37,202 nt of DNA from a virus: positions 1 to 37,202 of the IMG/VR virus record IMGVR_UViG_3300025282_000103. One strand, written 5' to 3'. The notes below the pieces were generated by a model. The model was not told where the DNA came from and did not search any database. It was given only the letters and a program-made list of their open reading frames with translations. Below, piece by piece: positions 28,958 to 37,202 of this stretch (its first letter is position 1; each line of letters starts with the position of its first letter). The translations under genes and the position numbers were made by a program.

Positions 28958-29835
28958 CCTGTAAACCTCGCCCATCCAGATGGGTCGCTATTGACCATAT
29001 ACCAAAGTCGGCACTTCACAACTGCCGGATCGTTGCTTCCATCTGCTGCGCTATAACTGCCTGCGAACGCAAACAGGTAGATAGGACCATCTGTGTCGAT
29101 GGAAGCTGCATCAGTCGCCTGATACTGCCTGAGTGTTCCGTCAGTAGTGCTTGAAGGTTTGAACTTCGCGTAACTGTTTCCAGAAGTATCGAAGTTTGTG
29201 GCATGAATCCAGTTGGTATCCTCTTCTTTGTAAGTTCCAAGACCAGGCCCGATGTGGTAATCGGTGACAAGAAGCGGCTTTTGCCCAGCCACAGTATGAA
29301 CAACTGACCCGCCAGCACCCGAAAACCTAATCGCCCTGAACGTGGGTGTGTCAGTAATGACATTCAACCCACTTCCAAAACACTTGTTGTCGGATGTATT
29401 GATTGTCTCAGAACCAGTGCCCCCAGGCGCAAGCGTTGCAATGCCAAGGCCAAATGATGGTGTATGCTTGGTGCTCCCACTTGTCTGAACATCACCCGTA
29501 ACACTGATAAACTCAACCATTGTCATCAGCGTGAACGCGCTGGAGAAGTTGACAGGCACGCCGTACATGTCGGTCAGTGGGGTAGATTGACACCAGATAC
29601 CCATGTCGGCGGGGGGCGTAACCGCGCTGGTTGAGTCGGTTAGGGTGAACGTTGTGTGCCCATCGACAACACTGGTTCCTGTTGTTTCGGTAGCGCCGTC
29701 TACTTGATTGTTGGGATCTTCATGTACGATATTCGAATCGTTTGTATTGAACCGACGCCAACCATGGTAATGGGGGTAGTTTTTGCCCGTCGTTGTTTGA
29801 CTGAAATCACCTGGGCGACTGGATCTATACGGCAC
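28954..29835 (-). CDS. Virion protein, duplicated family copy B (293 aa)
   Basis: A GTG start with GGGGAGG upstream gives MPYRSSRPGDFSQTTTGKNY. The protein parallels the adjacent product at 29825-30745: both have S-R-x-P-G-D-F near the N-terminus, an 'I/V-x-E-D-P-N/L-N-Q-V' segment, 'E-T-T-G-T/A-x-V-V', and an 'F-T-L-x-x-M-V/L-E-x-x-S' strand. Low-helix, Thr/Ser/Gly-rich composition indicates an extended beta structure, as in tail spikes or baseplate decorations. It overlaps the upstream copy by 11 bases, so the duplication is in tandem. Confidence 0.75.
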   Translation of the reverse strand: MPYRSSRPGDFSQTTTGKNYPHYHGWRRFNTNDSNIVHEDPNNQVDGATETTGTSVVDGHTTFTLTDSTSAVTPPADMGIWCQSTPLTDMYGVPVNFSSAFTLMTMVEFISVTGDVQTSGSTKHTPSFGLGIATLAPGGTGSETINTSDNKCFGSGLNVITDTPTFRAIRFSGAGGSVVHTVAGQKPLLVTDYHIGPGLGTYKEEDTNWIHATNFDTSGNSYAKFKPSSTTDGTLRQYQATDAASIDTDGPIYLFAFAGSYSAADGSNDPAVVKCRLWYMVNSDPSGWARFTG

Positions 29836-30745
29836 CGCTACCTCCCCACGCTGGGGCAGCGGACACAAGGTAGTGAACCTTGAAGGTGACTACTGCGGGC
29901 GTTTCGGAGCCGTCAGACGCTGTCTTGTCGGTTACTGCCACAAAAATCTTGACCGAATTGGGGGCGGTAAATGTTCCTTGATTTGCGTTCAAACTGAGGT
30001 TGTCGAAGGCATCTCCATCCCATGGCGCACCCGATCTATGGGCGTCAAACGGGTCTGACCCGCCAACAGGCTGCAATGCGACAAATGAGCCATGGCAGTT
30101 TCCATCTGCATCAAGATCGGGACCACAGGTAAACTTCATTGATATTATCGGGTGGTTATCGTGGCCCGTCGTGTGATCCTCTGTGCGCTGCCCGGCCCCT
30201 GATGCGACACGGCTTACAACGATGGCGTCAGCATCTACGGCAATATCTTCGGACCCCGTGCAGTTGAGCCTGTACCCAATCGCCATGAAGGAGGCACCAC
30301 CGGCGTCAAAGTCTGAAAACTGCTGGGCTATCCCGCAGACAATCATGGGTTGATTTTTATTCGAGGCCGTTCCAGAGTAACCCCCAGAGATGCTGACCAG
30401 TTCAAGTACCATCCTGAGTGTAAACGGCGTCCCATAGTTGACCTCTTCACCGAAAGCATCTCGCAGCGGCTTGAATGCTACACAGCCATCAATGGCCACA
30501 GTGCTTCCACCATCGTGTCCGTCTGCGAATGTAACTACCGTGGCACCTGTCGTTTCAACGATTGAGCCGTCTCCTGAAGGTGACGCGGCCCTGAGCCCAT
30601 CGTCACCCACAACCTGATTCAGCGGATCTTCGATGACGCATTGATCATCTGTCATCATGAACTGTTGCCAGCCCAGATTGACGCGCCGAGCCGTACCCAC
30701 AGAATAATGGGCAAAGTCTCCAGGTACTCGACTGGTATGACTCAT
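29825..30745 (-). CDS. Virion protein, duplicated family copy A (306 aa)
   Basis: MSHTSRVPGDFAHYSVGTAR, VIEDPLNQVVGDDGL, VETTGATVVTFADG and YGTPFTLRMVLELVSISGG mirror the downstream copy. The last third contains SVKIFVAVTDKTASDGSETP and PAVVTFKVHYLVSAAP, which also match the end of copy B. The protein is probably a beta-sandwich attachment or baseplate component. It overlaps the upstream gene by four bases. No named family is recognised. Confidence 0.75.
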   Translation of the reverse strand: MSHTSRVPGDFAHYSVGTARRVNLGWQQFMMTDDQCVIEDPLNQVVGDDGLRAASPSGDGSIVETTGATVVTFADGHDGGSTVAIDGCVAFKPLRDAFGEEVNYGTPFTLRMVLELVSISGGYSGTASNKNQPMIVCGIAQQFSDFDAGGASFMAIGYRLNCTGSEDIAVDADAIVVSRVASGAGQRTEDHTTGHDNHPIISMKFTCGPDLDADGNCHGSFVALQPVGGSDPFDAHRSGAPWDGDAFDNLSLNANQGTFTAPNSVKIFVAVTDKTASDGSETPAVVTFKVHYLVSAAPAWGGSGAV

Positions 30746-31107
30746 GAAACATCCAGTCGATTGACGTATCCAAAGACGTTGACCTTATTTGCAACTGATG
30801 CAAACCCCTTGACCAACAACCCATTTTGCAGCGGAAGTCCAGGTACAACCAACACGGTTTCGTCAGGCTGAATGACCATCTTGATGTTGTCGTCAACATC
30901 GACACCACCAAACTCAATGGTCAACGTCACCGCGGCTGTATTGGTATTACATGCCCAGACCCAGATTTCGTCAATGTCGGTGGTGCCTGAAACAGCGGTG
31001 TGAATCAGGTACCCGGCGTCCGAGTTGCCTGATGTGGATGTATCCGTCAGCTTGATACCCGTTCCCTGGGTTGAGCCGCTAAGAAGTACTTTGCTGATCG
31101 TTGACAT
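30742..31107 (-). CDS. Small beta-rich virion protein (121 aa)
   Basis: MSTISKVLLSGSTQGTGIKL, then TTDIDEIWVWACNTNTAAVT and IQPDETVLVVPGLPLQNG. The pattern 'D-E-I-W-x-x-A-x-N' followed by beta strands and 'P-G-L-P-L-Q-N-G' resembles small phage virion proteins that wrap a jelly-roll. The four-base ATGA overlap with the next gene suggests coordinated expression. No family is named with confidence. Confidence 0.7.
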   Translation of the reverse strand: MSTISKVLLSGSTQGTGIKLTDTSTSGNSDAGYLIHTAVSGTTDIDEIWVWACNTNTAAVTLTIEFGGVDVDDNIKMVIQPDETVLVVPGLPLQNGLLVKGFASVANKVNVFGYVNRLDVS

Positions 31108-31115
31108 TGTTGTTC

Positions 31116-32216
31116 CTATCGTCCAAACACTTGTTGGTGAAGAATGTGATCAAGGTCGTTGGCGTCGGCCCCACCGCCACCGCCGCCGATGGTGGAGTGG
31201 TCAGCCGACACATCCATGAACTGAAGAAGATACCAGTTGGTGCCATCAAAGCACCACTGAGTAACGTCACCGTTTGCAGTCACGATGTCGGCGCTACCAC
31301 CTTTCAGGTTAGTGCCGGTAACGTCGTATGTGATGGCTGCGGTAGAGATGACCGTGATGATTTGACCGGAAATCCCATCGTCAAACATCGTGATGGTCTC
31401 AGTAGACGCATGGTGCTTGAACAAGTTTCCAGTCGCAACAGAGGGGGTACCATCTCCATCAGCAAAGGTGACGAAGGTATTGCCCGGCCCACTCGATGCC
31501 ATCGCACTGAGGGCGATAACCGGCCCCGTGAACGTGGCTGATTTGTCATCGCTGATAGTCAGCGCTGTCGCAAGGCTGTTTAGGGTGCTACCCGAACTCC
31601 CAGCATTGGCTGTCTGGAATACAATATCTCCACCGGCTCCAGTGCCTTTGCCCTGTCCAGCCTGGATGGTGAGGCTTCCACCAGCGATGTTGTTGGTCGT
31701 GCCTGCCGTCGTGGCCCCAGAAGTGATCGTCAGGTTCTTTCCTGCGGTATCGTGGGCCGTGGCTGCAACAGACGCCGTGGCGTTTTGTCCGTTGCCATAC
31801 GTGATGTCACCACCACTCACAGTAACGTCACCCGCGAACGTCGCTGCCTGCGCTTCACTAATGGTCAACGCAGTCTGCAACCCTGAGTCGTTGTTCGTTT
31901 TGAGGATCAACTGACCCTTCTCATCATCCGACGACCCAACGTGACTGACTTCAATCTGACCAAGCGCGTTGTTGCCATGGTCCTCAAAGATCACCTTTGA
32001 CTCGCAGCCGCCAGCAGTGTTCTCAGAGGTATCGTTCTTCAGTGTGACGTAGGGTGCATTACTTTCAACCTGAAGCTGTGTTCCTGGAGCGGTCGTACCC
32101 AAACCAACGCGGTTGTTGGTTTCATCAACAGAGATTGTTCCGCTGTCTACATCGAGATCCGTGACAACAAGACTGCCGCCACTGTCGTCGAATAGGCTAC
32201 CGACAATACGCCCCAT
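31116..32216 (-). CDS. Tail-fibre-like protein with repeated strands (366 aa)
   Basis: The sequence has the features of phage tail fibres and spikes: an N-terminal VGLGTTAPGTQLQVES segment, repeats of the type ALTIS-E/D-x-x-A-T-F (as ALTISEAQAATFAGDVTVSG and ALTISDDKSATFTG), a glycine/threonine-rich middle (AGGSLTIQAGQGKGTGAGG) and a C-terminal WCFDGTNWYLLQFMD. These repeated beta strands probably form an intertwined trimeric shaft. No intramolecular chaperone domain is visible. The gene's start is immediately adjacent to the upstream stop. Confidence 0.75.
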   Translation of the reverse strand: MGRIVGSLFDDSGGSLVVTDLDVDSGTISVDETNNRVGLGTTAPGTQLQVESNAPYVTLKNDTSENTAGGCESKVIFEDHGNNALGQIEVSHVGSSDDEKGQLILKTNNDSGLQTALTISEAQAATFAGDVTVSGGDITYGNGQNATASVAATAHDTAGKNLTITSGATTAGTTNNIAGGSLTIQAGQGKGTGAGGDIVFQTANAGSSGSTLNSLATALTISDDKSATFTGPVIALSAMASSGPGNTFVTFADGDGTPSVATGNLFKHHASTETITMFDDGISGQIITVISTAAITYDVTGTNLKGGSADIVTANGDVTQWCFDGTNWYLLQFMDVSADHSTIGGGGGGADANDLDHILHQQVFGR

Positions 32217-32647
32217 TACGACCTCCAGTTGAGTCGAATGTTCTCAGCGACACACGCAGCACTTGCCTTCGCGCAGACGTAAATGGTGCCGCTATTGGCG
32301 TTGGTCGTCGTGGTATCGAAGTGATAATCTTTACTGATTGTAAAGGACACAGCACCCGTAGTCGACGCGGCAGCACTCAGTGTCACCGCTTGGGTTGCGC
32401 CAGAAAGAATGTCTGAAGTAATCGGAACCAGACCTGCCGAGTCACGTGCGATGAAGATGGTAAGTGTATCAGCGGCAGCAATTGCACTCAGTTCGAACTC
32501 GATTGACTCGAGAAAACAATCATCGGGTACAACGCTGGCCTTCTTATTCGACGCAAGATTTGTAAGCGCGATTACGGCGTATGAAGTGCCGATGGCTTCT
32601 TGTAGTGCGGAACACGAATAGCCATATTTCGTAAACTGCTGAATCAT
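32216..32647 (-). CDS. Small virion protein (143 aa)
   Basis: MIQQFTKYGYSCSALQEAIG, then an Ala/Thr/Ser-rich beta region (VTLSAAASTTGAVSFTIS) ending ENIRLNWRS. It contains three cysteines and no obvious family motif. The ribosome binding site GGAG lies eight bases upstream. Its single-base overlap with the following fibre-like gene indicates an operon. A structural role is inferred from position and composition. Confidence 0.7.
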   Translation of the reverse strand: MIQQFTKYGYSCSALQEAIGTSYAVIALTNLASNKKASVVPDDCFLESIEFELSAIAAADTLTIFIARDSAGLVPITSDILSGATQAVTLSAAASTTGAVSFTISKDYHFDTTTTNANSGTIYVCAKASAACVAENIRLNWRS

Positions 32648-32715
32648 GGGAGCGGCTCCTGGCGGGGTGGTGCGGCTATTGTAACACCAAAGGGTGCGTT
32701 ACCAGTAACCTGCAT
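32644..32715 (-). CDS. Possible tiny leader peptide (23 aa)
   Basis: MQVTGNAPFGVTIAAPPRQE... ends with a stop that overlaps the start of the next gene (ATGA), the same junction used elsewhere. However, no ribosome binding site is visible before the ATG, so the call is weak. It occupies most of the 91-base gap behind the giant gene. Confidence 0.25.
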   Translation of the reverse strand: MQVTGNAPFGVTIAAPPRQEPLP

Positions 32716-32738
32716 GTTTAGTGTGTGGTACTTTAGAC

Positions 32739-35700
32739 TCACTTGCCTTTTAGCTTCTTCTTTACTCGTTGCGCTCCAGGCTCATCTGCGGCCTCGTAAA
32801 GTGCCGCTGCCGTGGTGCGTTTGGGTATGGTTTCTCGTTGGTCAAGCCCTGTAATGACCCGGCACAGCCTGAGTAGTTCTCCCTGGAGAGCCGCGGCTTC
32901 TTCCACAGGTGACTTCTCAATCTTGAGCATGATGTCGTTGATCTCTCCAAGAGGACTGTTGGCAAAAATCAACTGGTGGACACCCGGCATCATGTAGTGG
33001 TTCTGTTTGGTTCCGACCGGGATGCCTTCTTGTGGTACCGGCTCCCAGGCTTCTCCTCCTTCGGGCACGATCAAGAAGGGATCCTTCCGTGAGTCGACGG
33101 AAAGAATGTCAAGTCCGACTCGTTCAGCAAGTGACACCAAGCCCGATGCGATTTTCTTCGGGTGTGCTGCTTGGTTGACACCAAAGCTGGTGAGTATATC
33201 GCCCATGATGGGGGCGCGAGCGGGGTTGAGTACCTCATTCAATGGCGTGTATGGACTAACGATGTCGAAGCCATCGTCGGCGTCAGAGAAGAACTCTGGT
33301 CCCATGTTCTTGACCTCGTAGGCCATAAGAACCATTGTGGCCGTGAGGTTGGCCATGTGCTTGAAAGCGGCATCGTACACCGGCTCTGGCATGAACAACG
33401 TGGTGTACGGCACGTCGGGGTTGTCTTGCCGAAACAGGTCAATCCACTCCTTTGTCGTACGACGAAGAACCTTGGTAGGGTTCCCCGGTTCCGGGAGTTC
33501 CGCCCAGTCTTCAGGTACGTATGGAATATCAACGCCGGGTCGATCACGCAGGAATGTGGGCCGCCCGGATACTCGTGGTCGGGGGATGTAGTAGGTTGAC
33601 ATGTCCGCGAGACGAAATGTGCCTGGAGCCAACTGCAAGAACTCTTTCCGTCGATCTATATCGTCCGCCCGTGCCTCAATCAGTTGACCGCGGGTCCACA
33701 GGAACGTAGCCCCCGAAAGCCATAGCTTGACGTCTTGGCGTACATCAGGCGGTACGTTCTCAAGCCCGTCATACTTGTCTGCCAGAGCGTTCTTGAAGAG
33801 GTCGTAGTCGTTCTTCAAGTCGGGGGGCAATGCCTCAGTTCGGATGCCGAAGTCATCCACCATGCGGTCGTAAATAATGTGACTGATATACTCGGTGCCC
33901 TTGGTGTACGCACGACGCATGACACCCAGGCGGTAGGCTCCCCAGGGACTGAACACGGCATCCAGGACCTGGCGGTTGGCGTTCTTCTGGAAGGCCCAGA
34001 ACGGGAAGAAGATGTTGATGAGGAAGTTTCGGTCCCACTTCGACATGCTTCCTGCGTAGTCGTACAGTGCTTTGATGGTAATCTTGGCTGCCGTTCTTGG
34101 CTCGATACCCATCTCCATCAACGTGACCATGCAGCCTATGCGCTCGCGTTCGGCCCAAGCCTCGGCGATGTCCTCGGAGATTTTTCCGATGTCTCTCAGA
34201 AGTTCTTTCCCCTTTGCCGTTAGATCACCCTTTCGTTGGGCCTCGCTCAAGAACATGTCACCGACTTTACGGATCTTGATACCAAGCTGCTTGGTGTCGA
34301 ACGACGCGAAGATACCGGCCTCGAGAGCAATCTGACGGATCTTCGTCCGAGCGTAGGGACGGCCCCCGAGAATGACGAAGCCACCCGCACCTTCCAGAAT
34401 CGGGTTCACCTCGATGTGCCATTTCGATGCACGAGTCAGTGTGCCCATCAACTTGGCTGACTTGTCGCCCGCTTCTTGGAGGACCCGACGTACAGCCTCT
34501 GGTGCCCCCTCTGCACCGGCCTTCTGTGCCGTAAGCAATACAGCCTGACCCAAAGGATTAGACAAGACGTTTTGCCAGATCATTCGGCTGGTGTGCACCA
34601 TGGCAGCACGGAACCCCGCCTCGAGGGCCAACTGGTTGAACGTGTCAAAGGTGTTCATCCAGAAGTACCGTGACTTCAGTACGAAGTGACCCCGCACCAT
34701 ACGCGTCTTGATGTATCGGTAAGTCCACGCGAAGCTAAGCTGACTATTGGTCGCGGCTGCCTTGGTACCTGATCCAAGCTGCTCGATGAGGTCACCCTTG
34801 AAGATGCCCGCAGAGATTTCAGGGTCCAACGCTTGTGACAGTGCGAGGCTCAAACGGTTCCGTGCGGCTTTGGGCACGTACATCTTGACGCCGTACAAGT
34901 CCATACCTTCCACGTAGTTGGGACTAAATCCCATGACCTGGAAGGCTTGCTTGACCTGGACCACCTGTTTTGGGCTGATGGCTTCGCCGCTGATCCATTT
35001 CTTGTAGGCGGTTGCGGTACCTTCGTCGACAGCAATACCCAGCTTGACCCACTCGTGTTTGGCTGCATCAGCCATTCCATGTCCGGCAACAAGCACAGCG
35101 GTTCGATTGGCTACTCGCTCATCAGGGAACAAGCCCGTGACGTCTCGGTAGAGGCGCTCAAAGGTTTCGGCTGATTTGCCTTCACGGACCCACAGTTTCT
35201 TGTCTCGTGTGGTGACACCACTGTAATACATGAGGGTTTCCAGCAATCCCGCAGCTTCATCTTTGTCCAACTCAGCCGTGGTCTTGACCGGCTGCGCGAC
35301 CATTTTGGGTTCGATTCTTCGGGTCTTGCTGAGTTCAGCGGATTCGAAGACATCTCGCACGAACCGACTGGACATCGGCCCACGAATCACGTCGTCAAGG
35401 ATACCCTCGAGTTTGGCCACATCCTCAGCGTCCATCTCTGCGACGACATCAGCGACTTTTTCGCGTATTCGAATCTTTTCGATATAAGGTACAAGGATTG
35501 CCAAGTCTTCTTCTGCGATAGAAGTGAAGTACTTGTTGGCGTTCTTGAGGACCGAGCCCACAGAATCGTGGCCCGCACTCATCGCGGAGCGTCCACCAAA
35601 CTTGAACTGGATTGACGGGTCACCTGACAGGTACTTGATCAAGTTTTGCGAGTCGCCTTCGGCGATCAAGGTAACGGTGTCACCAATAGCCTGCTGGGTA

Positions 35701-37202
35701 CGACGCGCACCGGCCATGATACGGTCGCGGATTTCAGGGGGTAGATGCCGCATGTCATCGAACGCGTCACCGCCAATGTAGATGTTGCGGGCAAACTGCA
35801 TGACGCCACCAGCCTTCGACCCTTTGATGTACTGGTCGACAATCTCTGACGGCGTCAGTTCTGTGATAGCTTCTGAGCGGCTTTTGATTGCAAGCTTCGG
35901 TGCCGCATGAGTCTCAAACCGCTTCGCGTTCTCGAGGCCCAACTGAATGTCAGCCAACTCATTGATCGTCAAGACTTTCTTGCCCTTCTTGGGACCAATC
36001 CATCCAGCCATTTGCACGGCGACGGGAAGTTCAATGACCGCATCTTGAAACCGGCCTTCTGAGTGCGCCTTGTTTGCTTCGTCCAGTTGCTTGATAAGAT
36101 CATCCCGAGACACAGGCTTACCCAGCCGATGAGTTTCACGGACCAGTTCATCGACAATGTTGACCTTGAGTCCCTTCTTGACTGGTCCCAGGATCTCGTC
36201 TTTCACGACCTTGACGATGTTGGGCATCCCTACACGCTCAGGCGCCTCTGTCTGCAACAGGTCATCAAGTGTCCGCCGAAGGTCAGCACTGATGGCCAAC
36301 GCGGCTCCATCAGTTTCTGCTCCTTTGAGTGCTGAGTATGTCTCAGCCACCCAATCCTTGACTTGGTCAAACGCGCCGATGACTTCCGGCTTATCGGCTC
36401 GGCCTGATGCGACATACTCCTGGAATGCCCGGGCAAACACGGCCTCTGCTTTCTCGATGGTTGCTGGGTCGTCGGCCACGAAGTGTGCGCCCTTGGCTGT
36501 GACCGCCACCCCCTTGGTCGCCAGCCACGCCACAAGGGATGACATCTGCCGCTCGCTGAGGTCTCTTCGTGAGATACGACCGATGGCTCGGACGAAGTCC
36601 TCCACAGTCGCGCTGTCATCCATGGCACGAATGATGGCCTGACCGTTCTCCAACATCTGAACGACCAGCGCATCCGCGTCTGTTCCTGCTCTCAACGTAG
36701 CTGTCGGATCAAACTTGGCCAGGTCCTCTGCGGACATGACGTATCGAATGGCTCTCGCACCCTCATCAAGAGAGACTGGCTCCACCACCAATGGTACACC
36801 TCTCTGGATCAAGCGCTCATACACTCCGGTAGCATCCAAGCTGGGGCCGATGTCACTGGCGAACCTAAGTCCCTGCTCTTTGGCGTGCTGCATCGCTTGT
36901 AGGTACAAATCGGTACCAAGACCTTGACCGCGAAGCGCCTCCGGCAACTCAACCGAATGGATTGCCAATGTCCCATCTTCAATCTTGAACACGAGACCGC
37001 CACCTTCGCCTGTATCGCGGATGGCCTTACTGGAAATCTCAACGAGACCCTCATCCAGTGGCTTGAACTGAACTTCCTTGGCGGCCCGTTCGATACCTGC
37101 GAAGCGTTCTTGGTAGTAGTCGCCTACGGTTCGGTCGGTTTTCTTGGCAAACTTCTTGGCTTCCTTGTCGATCAGACGAACGATCTTGGTCGCTGCGTCT
37201 CC
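32739..37202 (-). CDS. Giant polyvalent virion protein, 5' end beyond the window (at least 1487 aa)
   Basis: The frame is open to the right edge, so the N-terminus is missing; the GTG at 36992 is not a real start, because upstream codons remain in frame (for example KFAKKTDRTVGDYYQERFAG). Near visible residues 70-130 is a GNAT-like segment (VELPEALRGQGLGTDLYLQA). Long helical stretches fill the middle. Around residue 1045 is ALYDYAGSMSKWDRNFLINI followed by FFPFWAFQKNANRQ, resembling the LPD38-type domain of large polyvalent phage proteins, which often ride in the virion and enter the host. The C-terminus is lysine-rich. It is first of the minus-strand late run seen here. Confidence 0.75.
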   Translation of the reverse strand, partial: GDAATKIVRLIDKEAKKFAKKTDRTVGDYYQERFAGIERAAKEVQFKPLDEGLVEISSKAIRDTGEGGGLVFKIEDGTLAIHSVELPEALRGQGLGTDLYLQAMQHAKEQGLRFASDIGPSLDATGVYERLIQRGVPLVVEPVSLDEGARAIRYVMSAEDLAKFDPTATLRAGTDADALVVQMLENGQAIIRAMDDSATVEDFVRAIGRISRRDLSERQMSSLVAWLATKGVAVTAKGAHFVADDPATIEKAEAVFARAFQEYVASGRADKPEVIGAFDQVKDWVAETYSALKGAETDGAALAISADLRRTLDDLLQTEAPERVGMPNIVKVVKDEILGPVKKGLKVNIVDELVRETHRLGKPVSRDDLIKQLDEANKAHSEGRFQDAVIELPVAVQMAGWIGPKKGKKVLTINELADIQLGLENAKRFETHAAPKLAIKSRSEAITELTPSEIVDQYIKGSKAGGVMQFARNIYIGGDAFDDMRHLPPEIRDRIMAGARRTQQAIGDTVTLIAEGDSQNLIKYLSGDPSIQFKFGGRSAMSAGHDSVGSVLKNANKYFTSIAEEDLAILVPYIEKIRIREKVADVVAEMDAEDVAKLEGILDDVIRGPMSSRFVRDVFESAELSKTRRIEPKMVAQPVKTTAELDKDEAAGLLETLMYYSGVTTRDKKLWVREGKSAETFERLYRDVTGLFPDERVANRTAVLVAGHGMADAAKHEWVKLGIAVDEGTATAYKKWISGEAISPKQVVQVKQAFQVMGFSPNYVEGMDLYGVKMYVPKAARNRLSLALSQALDPEISAGIFKGDLIEQLGSGTKAAATNSQLSFAWTYRYIKTRMVRGHFVLKSRYFWMNTFDTFNQLALEAGFRAAMVHTSRMIWQNVLSNPLGQAVLLTAQKAGAEGAPEAVRRVLQEAGDKSAKLMGTLTRASKWHIEVNPILEGAGGFVILGGRPYARTKIRQIALEAGIFASFDTKQLGIKIRKVGDMFLSEAQRKGDLTAKGKELLRDIGKISEDIAEAWAERERIGCMVTLMEMGIEPRTAAKITIKALYDYAGSMSKWDRNFLINIFFPFWAFQKNANRQVLDAVFSPWGAYRLGVMRRAYTKGTEYISHIIYDRMVDDFGIRTEALPPDLKNDYDLFKNALADKYDGLENVPPDVRQDVKLWLSGATFLWTRGQLIEARADDIDRRKEFLQLAPGTFRLADMSTYYIPRPRVSGRPTFLRDRPGVDIPYVPEDWAELPEPGNPTKVLRRTTKEWIDLFRQDNPDVPYTTLFMPEPVYDAAFKHMANLTATMVLMAYEVKNMGPEFFSDADDGFDIVSPYTPLNEVLNPARAPIMGDILTSFGVNQAAHPKKIASGLVSLAERVGLDILSVDSRKDPFLIVPEGGEAWEPVPQEGIPVGTKQNHYMMPGVHQLIFANSPLGEINDIMLKIEKSPVEEAAALQGELLRLCRVITGLDQRETIPKRTTAAALYEAADEPGAQRVKKKLKGK

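Noticed and set aside
36740-36992. GTG at 36992 as the start of the giant protein
   Set aside because: The frame stays open to the right edge, with sensible protein sequence upstream, so the gene begins outside the window.
1-37202. CRISPR array, diversity-generating retroelement, insertion sequence or integrase
   Set aside because: No regularly spaced repeats, reverse transcriptase, transposase or recombinase signature was found.

Overview
The window is a segment of a tailed double-stranded DNA bacteriophage (Caudoviricetes-like). Evidence: a terminase-small-subunit-like HTH protein, a phage replication and recombination module (family-A DNA polymerase, Sak4-like ATPase, SMC/Rad50-like ATPase, DUF927-type ATPase, SNF2-type helicase, PD-(D/E)XK nuclease), a compact lysis-like cassette and a run of virion proteins ending in a giant polyvalent protein. 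Strong AGGAGG ribosome binding sites and -35/-10 promoters with 17 bp spacing point to an ordinary bacterial host, but the host cannot be named from the sequence. I see no integrase, large terminase, portal or capsid gene; the giant gene runs off the right end and a minus-strand gene runs off the left end, so the window is an incomplete genome.

Layout. (1) 1-543: the start of a minus-strand gene, then non-coding DNA rich in GGATYGG-like repeats and a long dyad. (2) 544-7433: a plus-strand run of about 20 small early/accessory genes, including two tiny membrane peptides and a DUF932-like protein with its own promoter at 3034-3062. It ends at a terminator-like hairpin (7450-7490) and a GC-rich structured block. 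(3) 7753-8607: two minus-strand genes, the second terminase-small-like. (4) 8608-9233: non-coding, with GTAACGAC/GTCGTTGC repeats and an AT-rich tract, a candidate origin or divergent control region. (5) 9234-11697: a plus-strand operon of ten tiny, often cysteine-rich genes joined by an almost invariant GGAGGTG-NN-TGATG junction that fuses ribosome binding site, stop and start. (6) 11674-25044: minus-strand replication and recombination genes, interrupted by a plus-strand lysine-rich DNA-binding candidate (14026-14358). An initiator-type tRNA lies immediately upstream of a uracil-DNA-glycosylase/3'-5' exonuclease/polymerase A fusion. (7) 25140-25439: a plus-strand HTH repressor, divergent from the helicase operon. 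(8) 25440-37202: minus-strand late genes: a YkuD-like lysin, membrane and coiled-coil proteins, two families of tandem virion-protein paralogues, a tail-fibre-like protein and the giant polyvalent protein.

How the parts may work together. The HTH protein's own promoter, the DUF932 promoter, the promoter of the ten-gene operon and the SMC-like gene promoter all carry a variant of TACCG(C/T)(A/T)G(T/C)GGT(A/G) between or over the -35 and -10 boxes. I infer one repressor regulon controlling early and replication genes. Two other minus-strand promoters (DUF927 gene and helicase operon) lack this site but share TTGACACCCT, which suggests a second promoter class. The replication set resembles a self-sufficient phage replisome with a recombination arm; two of its ATPases have unusual P-loops.
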